Of a DNA stretch of 64,000 bases, positions 55,504 through 64,000 are shown one piece after another (within the stretch, counting starts at the first letter, position 1; each line of letters opens with the position of its first letter). The translations under genes were made by a program, and so were the position numbers. Below the pieces are notes generated by a model. It worked only from the letters and a program-made list of their open reading frames with translations. It did no database searches and had not been told where the DNA came from. The stretch is from positions 2,781,001 to 2,845,000 of the forward strand of contig NZ_CP015756.1 in assembly GCF_001877035.1 (NCBI RefSeq). Reading direction: 5' to 3'. This stretch comes from Clostridium estertheticum subsp. estertheticum (GTDB taxonomy: Bacteria > Bacillota > Clostridia > Clostridiales > Clostridiaceae).

Positions 55504-56829
55504 TTATATTTCTTCACCAAAAAGTGAAAAAGAATGTGAATCTGTTATTAACACTGATACAAGATCGCCGGCAACATTGCCATTTCCCTCGAAGTTCACT
55601 ACTTTCCCATTTCTAGTTCTACCAGTCAATTTACTTTCATCTTTTTTACTATAACCCTCGACTAGTACCTCTACAATTTTCCCTACGCATGCTTTGTTTT
55701 TTTCTGCACAATTTCTATTAACAACTTCTACTAATCTATTAAACCTCTCATGCTTAACGTCCTCTGGTACTTGATCTAGCATTTCATCTGCTGGTGTTCC
55801 CTTTCTTTTAGAGTAAAGGTAAGTAAACGCTAAATTAAATTTAACCTCTTCCATTAAGCTTAGAGTCTCTGCAAAATCTTCCTCGGTTTCTCCTGGAAAT
55901 CCAACTATTATATCAGTAGTTATTCCTACATTAGGTATTGTATTTCTAATGTTTTTTACTAACTCCAAATATTGCTCTCTATCATAATGTCTATTCATTT
56001 TATTTAGAAGATTAGATGAGCCTGATTGTACTGGTAAATGAACATGTTCACAAATCTTATCACTTTCTGCAATAACTTCTATTACTTCATTAGATAAATC
56101 CTTTGGGTGAGACGTCATAAATCTTAATCTCTCCAAATTTTCAATTTTATTAATTTTACGAAGTAACTGAGCAAAATTTATTTCAGGAGTTAATCCCTTT
56201 CCATAAGAGTTAACATTTTGACCAAGTAAGGTTATTTCTTTATACCCTTGTCCAACCATAGCTGTTATTTCATTAATGATATCTTCGGGATTTCGACTAC
56301 GTTCGCGTCCTCTTACATAAGGCACTATGCAATAAGTACAAAAATTGTTGCAACCATACATGATTGTAACAAAACCTTTTAAAGTATTTTCCCTTTCTAT
56401 TGGAATTCCTTCTATAATATTTTCTTCCTTGTCCCAAATTTCAACAATAGATGATTCTCCGCTCTGTATTCTTTTTAAATACTCTGGAAATTTATATGCA
56501 TTATGAGTTCCAATAATAATATCTACAAATGGGAATTTAGTAATTATATGTTTTGCCATACCATCTTGCTGCATCATACATCCAATAACTGCAATTACAA
56601 GCTTTGGATTCTCTTTTTTCATTGTTTTTAAAGCCCCAATATTTCCATCAACCTTTTGTTCTGCGTTCTCTCTAACACAACAAGTATTAAATATAATTAT
56701 ATCAGCAGATCCCTTATCCAATGTTTTTTTATACCCCGCTGGTATTAGCATACCGGATAATTTTTCTGAATCTTCCTCATTCATTTGACATCCCCATGTT
56801 TCTATATAGTATTTAATTGTTTCATTCAT
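55504..56829 (-). CDS. miaB: tRNA 2-methylthio-N6-isopentenyladenosine synthase
   Basis: A 441-residue radical SAM methylthiotransferase acting on i6A37 in tRNA. An N-terminal UPF0004 domain holds the auxiliary cluster Cys residues ([34 protein letters not shown]). The radical SAM motif is [20 protein letters not shown]-terminal TRAM domain has [15 protein letters not shown]. It leads the block that continues with mutS, about 110 bases downstream. Confidence 0.97.
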   Translation of the reverse strand: MNETIKYYIETWGCQMNEEDSEKLSGMLIPAGYKKTLDKGSADIIIFNTCCVRENAEQKVDGNIGALKTMKKENPKLVIAVIGCMMQQDGMAKHIITKFPFVDIIIGTHNAYKFPEYLKRIQSGESSIVEIWDKEENIIEGIPIERENTLKGFVTIMYGCNNFCTYCIVPYVRGRERSRNPEDIINEITAMVGQGYKEITLLGQNVNSYGKGLTPEINFAQLLRKINKIENLERLRFMTSHPKDLSNEVIEVIAESDKICEHVHLPVQSGSSNLLNKMNRHYDREQYLELVKNIRNTIPNVGITTDIIVGFPGETEEDFAETLSLMEEVKFNLAFTYLYSKRKGTPADEMLDQVPEDVKHERFNRLVEVVNRNCAEKNKACVGKIVEVLVEGYSKKDESKLTGRTRNGKVVNFEGNGNVAGDLVSVLITDSHSFSLFGEEI

Positions 56830-57081
56830 TAGTTCATTCTCCTTTATAAAAAAATATCACTATCTATCATTATATATAATTTATAAACTTTTTTAAAGTC
56901 ATTTTTACTAATTGGATATAATTAATCATAAATTTATTTTGCTTTAAATATATGATTAAATCAGAATAGAATATTAATTGATAATTATGTGTTATAATAT
57001 ATCAAATAATATGCATGTTATTACGTGTTTTTAATTATGTAAATGTCTCTATTACTTGTTTTTTTTCTTAATAAATTTCAG

Positions 57082-57105
57082 CTTTTAGGATAACCTACCT
57101 AAAAG
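57082..57105 (+). promoter_or_regulatory. Hairpin abutting the ribosome site of the 53-codon ORF
   Basis: Perfect 8-bp arms CTTTTAGG/CCTAAAAG with an 8-base loop. The second arm runs into the AAAAGGGGTG ribosome site, so folding could mask it. Confidence 0.4.
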
Positions 57106-57117
57106 GGGTGATTTAAT

Positions 57118-57279
57118 ATGTATGATGCAAAAAAGAATGAAAACATTAAGGATAGACATATGCAGTTTAATTGTATAGGAGATAGAAGTTATTTTTGTAT
57201 GTGTAATCATAACAACAATATGATAAATATAAAAGCATCCTCTTCTCCTGTCGAAATCATTGTAAAAGAGTTTAGTTAG
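57118..57279 (+). CDS. 53-residue cysteine-containing protein, unrecognised
   Basis: A short ORF with a strong AAGGGGTGA ribosome site. The product is soluble, with three Cys in FNCIGDRSYFCMCNHNNN (C19, C27, C29) plus His31, a possible metal-binding cluster. The C-terminus SSSPVEIIVKEFS is polar and beta-prone. It precedes the aminotransferase gene by 29 bases and may be co-transcribed with it. No family recognised. Confidence 0.6.
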   Translation: MYDAKKNENIKDRHMQFNCIGDRSYFCMCNHNNNMINIKASSSPVEIIVKEFS

Positions 57280-57308
57280 TTTTTTAATTTGGGATGGGGG
57301 GAAATATT

Positions 57309-58505
57309 ATGAATTTATCTAATAGATTGGAATCAATGCAATTTTCAACAATTCGTAAACTAGCACCTTTTGCGGAAGATGCAAAAAAAAGAGGAGTAAG
57401 TGTATATCATCTTAACATAGGTCAACCTGATATACACACTCCATCTACATTTATGGAAGGAATCAATAACTTTACAGACAAAGTGCTCAAGTATGAAAAT
57501 TCCCAAGGAATGGATCCATTAATTGAAAGTTTTATAAAGTATTATCTCGAGTGGAATATAAAACTCTCTAAAAGTGAAATACTAGTAACTAATGGAGGTT
57601 CTGAAGCCATTCTTTTCGCTTTTATGGCTATTTGTGACCCAGGTGACGAAATTATAATTCCTGAACCATTTTATACAAATTACAATGGGCTTGCCGATTT
57701 AGCTTCAGTTAAAGTCATTCCATTTATCACCAAAGCTGAAGACGGTTTTCATTTACCTAGCAAAGATGAGATTACAAGCAAGATTACAAAGAAAACTAGA
57801 GCAATAATGGTATCAAATCCTGGAAATCCTACAGGAGTAGTATATACTCAGGCCGAAATAAGAATGCTTGCAGATATTGTTAAAGAAAATGATATTTTTT
57901 TAATATCTGATGAAGTATATAGAGAATTTGTTTATGATGATTTAAAATATACTTCTGCTTTATACATGAAAGATATCGAGGATAAAATAATATTGATTGA
58001 TAGTATATCTAAGCGTTACAGTGCCTGTGGTGCTAGAATTGGCTTAGTTGCATCAAAGCACAAACATCTTATGGCCCAGATGATTAAATTAGGTCAATCT
58101 AGATTATGCGTACCTGTTATAGAACAAGTAGCTGCTGCAAACCTAATTAACACTCCTAAATCATATTTTACAGAGGTAAAAAAAGAATATGAGGAAAGAA
58201 GAAATATTTTATACAAATACTTATTAAAAATACCAGGTGTCGTGTGTGAGAAACCAACTGGAGCATTTTATATAGTGGCCAAGCTTCCTGTAAAAAGTGC
58301 TGAAGATTTTGCTAAATGGTTATTAACAGATTTTAATTATAATAATAAGACTGTTATGGTTGCACCTGCGCAAGGTTTCTATGCAACGAAGGGACTTGGA
58401 ATAAACGAAATTAGATTATCATATTGTTTAAATACTACCGCACTAAAAGATGCTATGGAGATTCTGGGTATAGCAATCAAGAAATATGTTGAATTAAATA
58501 ATTAA
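57309..58505 (+). CDS. PLP-dependent class I/II aminotransferase
   Basis: A 398-residue fold-type I aminotransferase. The N-terminal GVSVYHLNIGQPDIHTPSTF, NPGNPTGVVY and ISDEVYREFVYDD are class I motifs, and the PLP lysine is in SISKRYSACGARIG. It resembles clostridial aspartate-type aminotransferases next to miaB; the substrate is not determined. The ATG at 57309 has GGGGGG 7 bases upstream; 57294 lacks a site. Confidence 0.92.
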   Translation: MNLSNRLESMQFSTIRKLAPFAEDAKKRGVSVYHLNIGQPDIHTPSTFMEGINNFTDKVLKYENSQGMDPLIESFIKYYLEWNIKLSKSEILVTNGGSEAILFAFMAICDPGDEIIIPEPFYTNYNGLADLASVKVIPFITKAEDGFHLPSKDEITSKITKKTRAIMVSNPGNPTGVVYTQAEIRMLADIVKENDIFLISDEVYREFVYDDLKYTSALYMKDIEDKIILIDSISKRYSACGARIGLVASKHKHLMAQMIKLGQSRLCVPVIEQVAAANLINTPKSYFTEVKKEYEERRNILYKYLLKIPGVVCEKPTGAFYIVAKLPVKSAEDFAKWLLTDFNYNNKTVMVAPAQGFYATKGLGINEIRLSYCLNTTALKDAMEILGIAIKKYVELNN

Positions 58506-58506
58506 G

Positions 58507-58551
58507 AATACGAAAGTGGATAGATGTACATCATCTATCCACTTTCGTATT
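58507..58551. terminator. Bidirectional terminator with coding overlap
   Basis: Perfect 20-bp arms (58507-58526 and 58532-58551) with a 5-base loop, between convergent genes. T-run TTTTT on the plus side. The last codons of the minus-strand acetyltransferase form one arm and its stop lies in the loop. Confidence 0.88.
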
Positions 58552-59421
58552 TTTAAGTTTTAGTTTTTGCCATGTATAAAATTCTTTTTTAATCCTAAAC
58601 CCTATAGAGCTATATAAGTTGAATGCAACAATATTATCTGCATCAACACGAAGTGACACTTTAGAAAAATTGTTATCCATAGCTATATTTAGCAAATATT
58701 CTAAAAGTACTTTCCCATATCCTAAACTTCTATATTTCCCTATTATACCGAAATTTACTATTATAGATGATTTCTCTTCAACTATAATCTGACCATAACC
58801 AATAGGTTCATTATTGCATTTAATGAATATTGCACCTTTGTCAAAATAATAGTCTTGTTCCTCATCATAATATATATCTTCTATATCTATTGGAATTCTG
58901 TCATCATTTTTAAATATTTCATTTTGTAATAAACAACGTAATTTTTCATCTTTATTTCTTTTTACTATAGAAAAAGTAATTTCACTGGTCACAAAGGTAT
59001 TAAAATGTTCAGAGCACTGTTTTTCGAGTTCCCGAAATCCTTTAGTCCTGCTAAATCCTAACTTACTTAAAATATCAATACTTACTTTGTTGTCTTCGCA
59101 TTCATAAGTTAGTAAACTATTATTTATAACTGATCCAATTAAATTTTTATAAAAATAAATCAAATCACCATTTTTTATTACGTTCATTGAGTTTATGCAG
59201 CTATGATATTTATTTTGCTTCTCAAACCATATATATCCTATATAATTATTGTCTTCTATTAGTAGATTTACATTCTTTCTCATAAATAATTTTTGAATAA
59301 TATTACTGTTATCATACAGAGCAAAAAAATCTTTATTTGATAAACTAAAGTTAGTATTAAATTTATTGATTTCACGAAAATTATCAATGTTTTTTAAAGT
59401 TAGACCTATCGACTTATACAT
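58531..59421 (-). CDS. GNAT-family acetyltransferase with two GNAT-like halves
   Basis: A 296-residue protein. The C-terminal half (about 150-290) is a clear GNAT domain: VNFGIIGKYRSLGYGKVLLE (acetyl-CoA loop), LRVDADNIVAFNLYSSIGF. The N-terminal half (about 1-145) has a degenerate GNAT-like pattern with LIEDNNYIGYIWFEKQ but no intact loop. Such tandem forms have unknown substrates. The last codons lie in the terminator stem. Confidence 0.88.
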   Translation of the reverse strand: MYKSIGLTLKNIDNFREINKFNTNFSLSNKDFFALYDNSNIIQKLFMRKNVNLLIEDNNYIGYIWFEKQNKYHSCINSMNVIKNGDLIYFYKNLIGSVINNSLLTYECEDNKVSIDILSKLGFSRTKGFRELEKQCSEHFNTFVTSEITFSIVKRNKDEKLRCLLQNEIFKNDDRIPIDIEDIYYDEEQDYYFDKGAIFIKCNNEPIGYGQIIVEEKSSIIVNFGIIGKYRSLGYGKVLLEYLLNIAMDNNFSKVSLRVDADNIVAFNLYSSIGFRIKKEFYTWQKLKLKNTKVDR

Positions 59422-59631
59422 TTAGCTTTACTCCATTAATTTTTATTTTTTAATAAGTTTATATTTTTGTCTCCCTACATTAGTACTATTAAATTATATT
59501 ATTATTTTTAATTTAGTATTCTGTAATTTCTAAAAATAGATGCACATTTTCTAAGACCTTTATGAATAACTTATTTCGGGCTACAAATCGTAAAGAAACG
59601 TGTATACATAATTTTATGCTACACGTTTCTT

Positions 59632-60471
59632 CTAATTCATTTTTGAGATAGCTTCTTTAATAATCCAATCCGGTGTTGATGCCCCTGCTGTTACCCCTAT
59701 TTTCTTAACATTTTCATCTTTTATAAATTCATCTGATATATCTAATATGTTTTCTACATGAATTGTATTTTCACAATTTTGTTTGCATATTTCATAAAGC
59801 TTTGTAGTATTTGAACTGTTAAATCCACCAATAACAACCATTGCATCAACATTCTTTGAAAGTTCTTCTGCAGATTTTTGGCGCACTTCTGTTGCACTAC
59901 AAATAGTATTAAATGCAACTATCTCCTTACTAACCTTTATAATTTTAGTTAATACATGTTCCCAAGTAGATTGTCTTTCGGTTGTTTGAGCTACCACGCA
60001 TACTTTATTTGCGGTAGTTTCAATATCAATACCACTTTTAAGTATTACTGCACAGTCGTTACACCATCCATTAATTCCAATAACTTCAGGATGATTTTTA
60101 TCTCCTACAATAATTATATGATATCCTAAATCATAATATTTTTTTACCTTCTTATGAATGTTTTCTACATAAGGACATGTCGCATCTACTATATTAAGAT
60201 TAGTTTTCTTTAAAATATTTAATGTTTCTTCAGATACACCATGGGATCTTATAATAATTGTGTCATTATCCTCTAAACTTGTAATGTCTTCAAGTTCTAT
60301 TGGATATATTAAATTTTCTTTTAAAAAGTTTACAACATCATTATTATGTATAAGTGGTCCAAGTGTATATATTTTTTTGTCATATTTCCCCTTTATTTCT
60401 AAAGCCTTGTCCACTGCCCGTTTAACTCCAAAACAAAAACCAGCTGAATCTGCAAGTGTTATTTCTTTCAT
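59632..60471 (-). CDS. ispH: 4-hydroxy-3-methylbut-2-enyl diphosphate reductase
   Basis: A 279-residue iron-sulfur enzyme of the MEP pathway that makes IPP and DMAPP. The cluster Cys are Cys13 in AGFCFGVKRAVD, the one in DATCPYVENIHKK, and the one in NTICSATEVRQ. GDKNHPEVIG and the catalytic-site VVAQTTERQ are also present. The gene follows cmk by 27 bases, in the usual clostridial cmk-ispH pair. Some relatives carry a fused ribosomal S1 domain; this one does not. Confidence 0.96.
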   Translation of the reverse strand: MKEITLADSAGFCFGVKRAVDKALEIKGKYDKKIYTLGPLIHNNDVVNFLKENLIYPIELEDITSLEDNDTIIIRSHGVSEETLNILKKTNLNIVDATCPYVENIHKKVKKYYDLGYHIIIVGDKNHPEVIGINGWCNDCAVILKSGIDIETTANKVCVVAQTTERQSTWEHVLTKIIKVSKEIVAFNTICSATEVRQKSAEELSKNVDAMVVIGGFNSSNTTKLYEICKQNCENTIHVENILDISDEFIKDENVKKIGVTAGASTPDWIIKEAISKMN

Positions 60472-60498
60472 TTTTTCACCTCAATAAATAAAGTATTT

Positions 60499-61152
60499 TT
60501 AAATATTTGAATTAATATAAGATACTATTACGTTTACTACTCCATCAATGTCTAAATCAGAAGAATCTATTTCTACAGCGTCTGACGCTTTTGTAAGTGG
60601 ATTAACCTCTCTATGGGTATCAATAAAATCTCTTTTAATAATATCATTTAAAATAGTATTGTAATCAACTTTTATACCTTTTGACATTAATTCCTCATAT
60701 CTTCTTTTCGCTCTTTCTTCACTACTAGCAGTTAAATAAAATTTAAAAGGAGCCTCTTTTAATACAACTGTACCAATATCGCGTCCATCCATAATAACAT
60801 TAAACTTTTTTGCTATGTCTTTTTGTAACTTAACAAGAATTTCTCTAATTTCAGGAACAGCTGCATATTTTGAGACATTGTTACTTATATTTGGCATATT
60901 TATCATATTTGTTAAATCTTCATTATTAACATATAAACTATCCTCTACAAAATGCATTTCTAAAGATCCCACTAATTTAACTAAATCGTGAACATTATTT
61001 TCTGATATATTTGCATCCATAGCTTTTAATGTAACTGCCCTATACATTGACCCTGTGTTAATATACATTAGATTGAATTTCTTACCTATCATTTTGGCTA
61101 TTGTACTTTTTCCTGCACCTGCAGGTCCATCTATAGCAATAGAAATTTCCAT
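60499..61152 (-). CDS. cmk: Cytidylate kinase
   Basis: A 217-residue enzyme that phosphorylates CMP/dCMP with ATP. Walker A is DGPAGAGKST (about 7-16), YINTGSMYRAVTLKAM is the CMP-binding signature, IMDGRDIGTVVL and LTASSEERAKRRYEE complete the core, and EVNPLTKASDAVEIDSS is near the C-terminus. GGAGGG ribosome site. It lies between the FAD oxidoreductase gene and ispH. Confidence 0.97.
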   Translation of the reverse strand: MEISIAIDGPAGAGKSTIAKMIGKKFNLMYINTGSMYRAVTLKAMDANISENNVHDLVKLVGSLEMHFVEDSLYVNNEDLTNMINMPNISNNVSKYAAVPEIREILVKLQKDIAKKFNVIMDGRDIGTVVLKEAPFKFYLTASSEERAKRRYEELMSKGIKVDYNTILNDIIKRDFIDTHREVNPLTKASDAVEIDSSDLDIDGVVNVIVSYINSNI

Positions 61153-61195
61153 TATAATTCACCCTCCATCAATTAAAACACTCTTTTAAGTATAA

Positions 61196-62422
61196 TTAGT
61201 CTACCCCTACACTATTTCCAGCTAAAAATCCTGTAGATAATGCTATTTGAAGATTATAACCTCCTGTATATGCATCTACATCTATCATTTCGCCTGCAAA
61301 ATAAAGATTATCTATTAGTTTTGATTTCATTGTAGAAGCATCTATTTGCAAAGTGTCTACCCCACCACTAGTTATAATTGCTTCATCAATTGGGCGAAGC
61401 CTCTTAATCGTGAGCGGTAAGTTTTGAAGTAAATTAACTAAAATTTTTCTTTCCTCTTTAGTAACAGAATTCACCTTTTTATCTTCATCAATATTGGACA
61501 ATTGAATAATTGTATTAATAAGTTTACTAGGGAGTAAATCAGTTAATGAATTTTTAAAATCTTTATTTGCGTACTTTAAGAAATCGCTTTGAATTCGTTT
61601 ATCAAGTTGAATTTCGCTCAATGCTGGTTTTAGATTAATAAAAGCTTTTAATTTTTCTCCTTCTTTTACATAACAACTTCCGCTTAAGACAATAGGCCCA
61701 GAAATTCCATAATGAGTAAAAATCATTTCTCCGAACTCTTTATATATACTCTTATTCTTACTATTTGTAATATTAAGTTCTACATTTTTTAGAGAAAGTC
61801 CTTGTAAATCCTTAATCCACTCCTCCTCAAGCTCAATTGGTACAAGTGATGCTTTAGGTTTAATTATATTATGTCCTAAAACCTTAGCATAAGTTAATCC
61901 TTCACCTGATGAACCAGTTTGTGGGTATGATAACCCACCAGTACATAATATAATATAATCTCCATATACATTATTTCCAGAAGCAAGTTCAACACCAATA
62001 ACTTTCTGATTATCTCGAACTATTCTTTTCACTTTTGAATTTAATAACACTTCAACCTTTTTATTCTTTAATTCAATATCAAAAGCTTTTATAATATCTG
62101 AAGATTTATCTGACTCAGGAAATACTCTATCCCCTCTTTCAACTTTAAGGTTAACCCCTTGCTCTTTGAAAAAGTTCATAGTATCTTCATTCGTAAAGGA
62201 GTATAAAGAACTATATAAAAAGTTAGGATTACATGGTATATTTTCAAAAAAGTCACCAATATCCTTAGCATTTGTAATATTGCATCTCCCCTTACCTGTT
62301 ATATAAAGTTTCCTTCCTAATCTTTCATTTTTTTCAATGAGAACCACCTCATGTTTTGATGAAGCCGTAACAGCTGCCATCATGCCTGCTGGTCCTCCTC
62401 CAATAATAATTACTTTTGCCAC
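61196..62422 (-). CDS. NAD(P)/FAD-dependent oxidoreductase (HI0933/YhiN family)
   Basis: A 408-residue flavoprotein. The FAD Rossmann motif is VIIGGGPAGMMAAVTAS, followed by ERLGRKLYITGKGRCNITNA, typical of the HI0933/YhiN/BaiN group, LCTGGLSYPQTGSSGEGLTY, and the C-terminal FAGEMIDVDAYTGGYNLQIA. The GTG start at 62422 follows AGGGAG. The group includes BaiN of bile-acid metabolism, but this chromosomal member has no assigned substrate. It precedes cmk in the usual clostridial order. Confidence 0.92.
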   Translation of the reverse strand: MAKVIIIGGGPAGMMAAVTASSKHEVVLIEKNERLGRKLYITGKGRCNITNAKDIGDFFENIPCNPNFLYSSLYSFTNEDTMNFFKEQGVNLKVERGDRVFPESDKSSDIIKAFDIELKNKKVEVLLNSKVKRIVRDNQKVIGVELASGNNVYGDYIILCTGGLSYPQTGSSGEGLTYAKVLGHNIIKPKASLVPIELEEEWIKDLQGLSLKNVELNITNSKNKSIYKEFGEMIFTHYGISGPIVLSGSCYVKEGEKLKAFINLKPALSEIQLDKRIQSDFLKYANKDFKNSLTDLLPSKLINTIIQLSNIDEDKKVNSVTKEERKILVNLLQNLPLTIKRLRPIDEAIITSGGVDTLQIDASTMKSKLIDNLYFAGEMIDVDAYTGGYNLQIALSTGFLAGNSVGVD

Positions 62423-62508
62423 ACAATCACTCCCTTATAATATTTACATTTAAAATTTATTATAATACAATTAAACTCATTTTCTGTATATGTAAAACAC
62501 AACCTCAA

Positions 62509-62536
62509 AAGAGAATCCCAATGAAAGGATTCTCTT
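62509..62536 (-). terminator. Hairpin after the RpiR-family gene
   Basis: Perfect 10-bp arms AAGAGAATCC/GGATTCTCTT with an 8-base loop, 28 bases past the stop at 62564. T-run on the minus strand is TTTTGAGG. Confidence 0.75.
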
Positions 62537-62563
62537 CAAACCGTTTGATTAAGAATTTATCTT

Positions 62564-63448
62564 TCATTCTCTATCCTTATCTTTAAAAGAATAAACTTGA
62601 TATTCTTCCCATATGTCTTCTAAAGTAGAAAATGTTCTTGAAATTTTTTCTTTTTCTCGTAAACCCACAGCAATAATTAATGCATTTATTACACTAAGTG
62701 GTGCTACTAAAGAATCAACAAATGATGCCATATTACTTTGAGCTATTAATGTGTAATCTGCTCTAGTAGCTAATGGAGATAATAAACTATCTGTAATTGC
62801 TACAACATTTGCATTCTTACTTTTAGCAAAAGCTAATGCTTCAATTGTTCTTGTTGTATACCTAGGAAACCCTATTCCAATAACTATATCTTGTTCATTA
62901 ACATAAAGCATCTGCTCAAATATATCGCTGACACCATAAGCAACTACCTTAACATTATCTAAAATAAGATTTAAGTGAAATGCTAAAAATTCTGCAAGCG
63001 CTGCCGAACTTCTAAGTCCAATTATGTATATTTTTCTAGCTTCAAATAGTGAATTAACTATATCCTCAAAAGTTTTATGATTAATTTTTTCAAGTGTAGC
63101 GCGAATATTTTCCATATCAGCTTTTAATACACCTTTTAATGCATTTTCCTGAGTAATAAAATCATTTGATAATTCAATTCTTTGCACAGTAGTTAATTTA
63201 TTTTTAATTAATTCTTGAAGAGCTTTCTGTAGTTTAGGATAACCACTAAATCCTAATTCATTAGCAAATCTTACAACAGTAGATTCACTTACCCCTACAC
63301 TAGTTCCCAATTTAGCTGCTGTCATAAATGCTGCTTTATCGTAGTGTTTTAGAATATATTCTGCTATTAATTTCTGACCTTTACTTAAACGTGAAAATTT
63401 AATTTGAATAGTCCTCATCAAATCTTGTTTGCTATCTACCATAATCAA
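62564..63448 (-). CDS. RpiR/MurR-family transcriptional regulator
   Basis: A 294-residue regulator. The N-terminal helix-turn-helix spans about 10-85 (LSKGQKLIAEYILKHYDKAA, VGVSESTVVRFANELGFSGY). A SIS sugar-phosphate-binding domain spans about 125-265 (RKIYIIGLRSSAALAEFLAF, DIVIGIGFPRYTTRTIE). It probably senses a phosphosugar or amino sugar. A TTG start at 63448 is 6 bases from AGGAAGG; the ATG at 63442 is also possible. No sugar operon adjoins it. Confidence 0.92.
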   Translation of the reverse strand: MIMVDSKQDLMRTIQIKFSRLSKGQKLIAEYILKHYDKAAFMTAAKLGTSVGVSESTVVRFANELGFSGYPKLQKALQELIKNKLTTVQRIELSNDFITQENALKGVLKADMENIRATLEKINHKTFEDIVNSLFEARKIYIIGLRSSAALAEFLAFHLNLILDNVKVVAYGVSDIFEQMLYVNEQDIVIGIGFPRYTTRTIEALAFAKSKNANVVAITDSLLSPLATRADYTLIAQSNMASFVDSLVAPLSVINALIIAVGLREKEKISRTFSTLEDIWEEYQVYSFKDKDRE

Positions 63449-63490
63449 CTCAATCCTTCCTATATTAATCCAAATAAATGAAATAAAAAT

Positions 63491-63540
63491 TTCAAAAGAT
63501 GATAAAATGAATTTTTTATTTCATTTTATCATCTTTTGAA
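63491..63540. terminator. Long perfect hairpin downstream of rluB
   Basis: Perfect 20-bp arms (63491-63510, 63521-63540) with a T-rich 10-base loop, about 70 bases past the pseudouridine synthase stop. Confidence 0.8.
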
Positions 63541-63611
63541 GATATTTTCAACGAATTATTCATTTGTATAATATTTTATTATTCAGATCCATAATATAAC
63601 GAATTCTTAAA

Positions 63612-64000
63612 TTATAAATTCTTTAAATAATTTATTTCATCAAAAGTTAAGTTTCTCCATTCTCCCTTTTCCATATTTCCGAGTAAAATATTACCAACAG
63701 AAATTCTCTTTAATGCAATAACTGGATGACCTATAACCTCACACATTTTTCTAATTTGACGGTTCTTACCCTCATGTATTGTAATTGTAGCCCTACAATT
63801 AAATCCGATTCTTTTAGTAATTTCAAAACCGGCCTTAGCGGTAATATATCCATCAATATCCACCCCATTACAGAATGTAGCTATTTCTTCCTCATTTGGG
63901 CAGCCTTCAAGTATTGCCATATATACTTTATTAATAGCCTGCCTTGGGTGAATCACCTTATTATAGATATCTCCATCATTAGTCATAATAATTAATCCAC
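63612..64000 (-). CDS. rluB: Pseudouridine synthase RluB family, C-terminal part (cut by window edge)
   Basis: The last 129 codons are present; the frame runs off the right edge. GLIIMTNDGD-type segment at the edge (LIIMTNDGDIYNKVIHP), KVYMAILEG, ITIHEGKNRQIRKMCEVIGH (the RsuA/RluB/E/F signature), and LKRISVGNILLG are diagnostic. The catalytic Asp and S4 domain lie outside. In Firmicutes this position corresponds to RluB, acting on 23S rRNA. Confidence 0.93.
   Translation of the reverse strand, partial: GLIIMTNDGDIYNKVIHPRQAINKVYMAILEGCPNEEEIATFCNGVDIDGYITAKAGFEITKRIGFNCRATITIHEGKNRQIRKMCEVIGHPVIALKRISVGNILLGNMEKGEWRNLTFDEINYLKNL

Noticed and set aside
57118-57279. Untranslated leader of the aminotransferase gene
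   Set aside because: The strong ribosome site and uninterrupted frame favour a small gene, though expression is unproven.
1-64000. CRISPR array, tRNA, rRNA or intact insertion sequence
   Set aside because: I looked for regular short repeats, cloverleaf-like segments and transposase motifs and found none.

Overview
The window is low-GC Firmicute DNA, most like a cluster I Clostridium. The evidence is the extreme A+T bias, strong GGAGG-type ribosome binding sites, and the gene order rluB / RpiR regulator / FAD oxidoreductase / cmk / ispH / acetyltransferase / aminotransferase / miaB / mutS / mutL / miaA / hfq on the right, an order familiar from Clostridium. No rRNA, tRNA, CRISPR array, prophage or intact transposase was seen.

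Layout. 1-3430: a two-component system (kinase cut by the window edge) diverges from a GntR-ABC transporter operon whose promoter carries a perfect 27-bp palindrome. 3430-7140 (minus): an AraC/GyrI-like regulator, an alpha/beta hydrolase and a membrane-anchored MutS-like ATPase. 7490-10380 (plus): a lantibiotic-immunity-type ABC transporter, then a 3' remnant of thyA still translationally coupled to an intact dihydrofolate reductase gene. 10380-19775 (mostly minus): small monocistronic accessory genes (phosphatase, MarR, methyltransferase, hydrolase, ACT protein, MerR-TipAS, flavodoxin, GNAT, Sua5, Vat-type acetyltransferase, yjdF with a probable yjdF riboswitch). 20100-31260: ferredoxin-nitroreductase, fructokinase, YczE-like protein, UppS, an orphan SH3 fragment, an AI-2E family protein, an XRE/membrane pair, a lipoprotein serine hydrolase, FabH, an SdpI-like protein and a lipoprotein. 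31262-38714: an exported repeat protein, an unrecognised two-gene pair, an L,D-transpeptidase, Nnr and a polysaccharide deacetylase. 38769-44153: a BceAB-like transporter, a ComP/NarL-type two-component system and a previously uncalled 54-codon peptide gene. 44623-49215: a PadR/membrane-protein operon, a second deacetylase and a MYG1-family gene. 49303-64000: a folded 106-bp repeat-like element followed by the housekeeping block (RNA modification, mismatch repair, isoprenoid and nucleotide synthesis).

Themes. The left two thirds are rich in envelope-stress and drug-response parts: three ABC systems, two two-component systems, MerR-TipAS, AraC-GyrI, a Vat-like acetyltransferase, a yjdF riboswitch, an L,D-transpeptidase, two deacetylases and UppS. 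It also holds several decayed fragments (thyA, an FMN-reductase-like tail, an SH3 piece, two unrecognised remnants), so this is an actively reshuffled accessory region beside a conserved core. The best candidates for something undescribed are the 54-codon peptide beside the ComP/NarL-BceAB-like module, the folded element between hfq and the MYG1 gene, the 53-codon cysteine-containing ORF before the aminotransferase, and a small family of CATATC/GATATG hairpins at gene 3' ends.

All calls rest on reading the sequence and on family knowledge. No database search was run.
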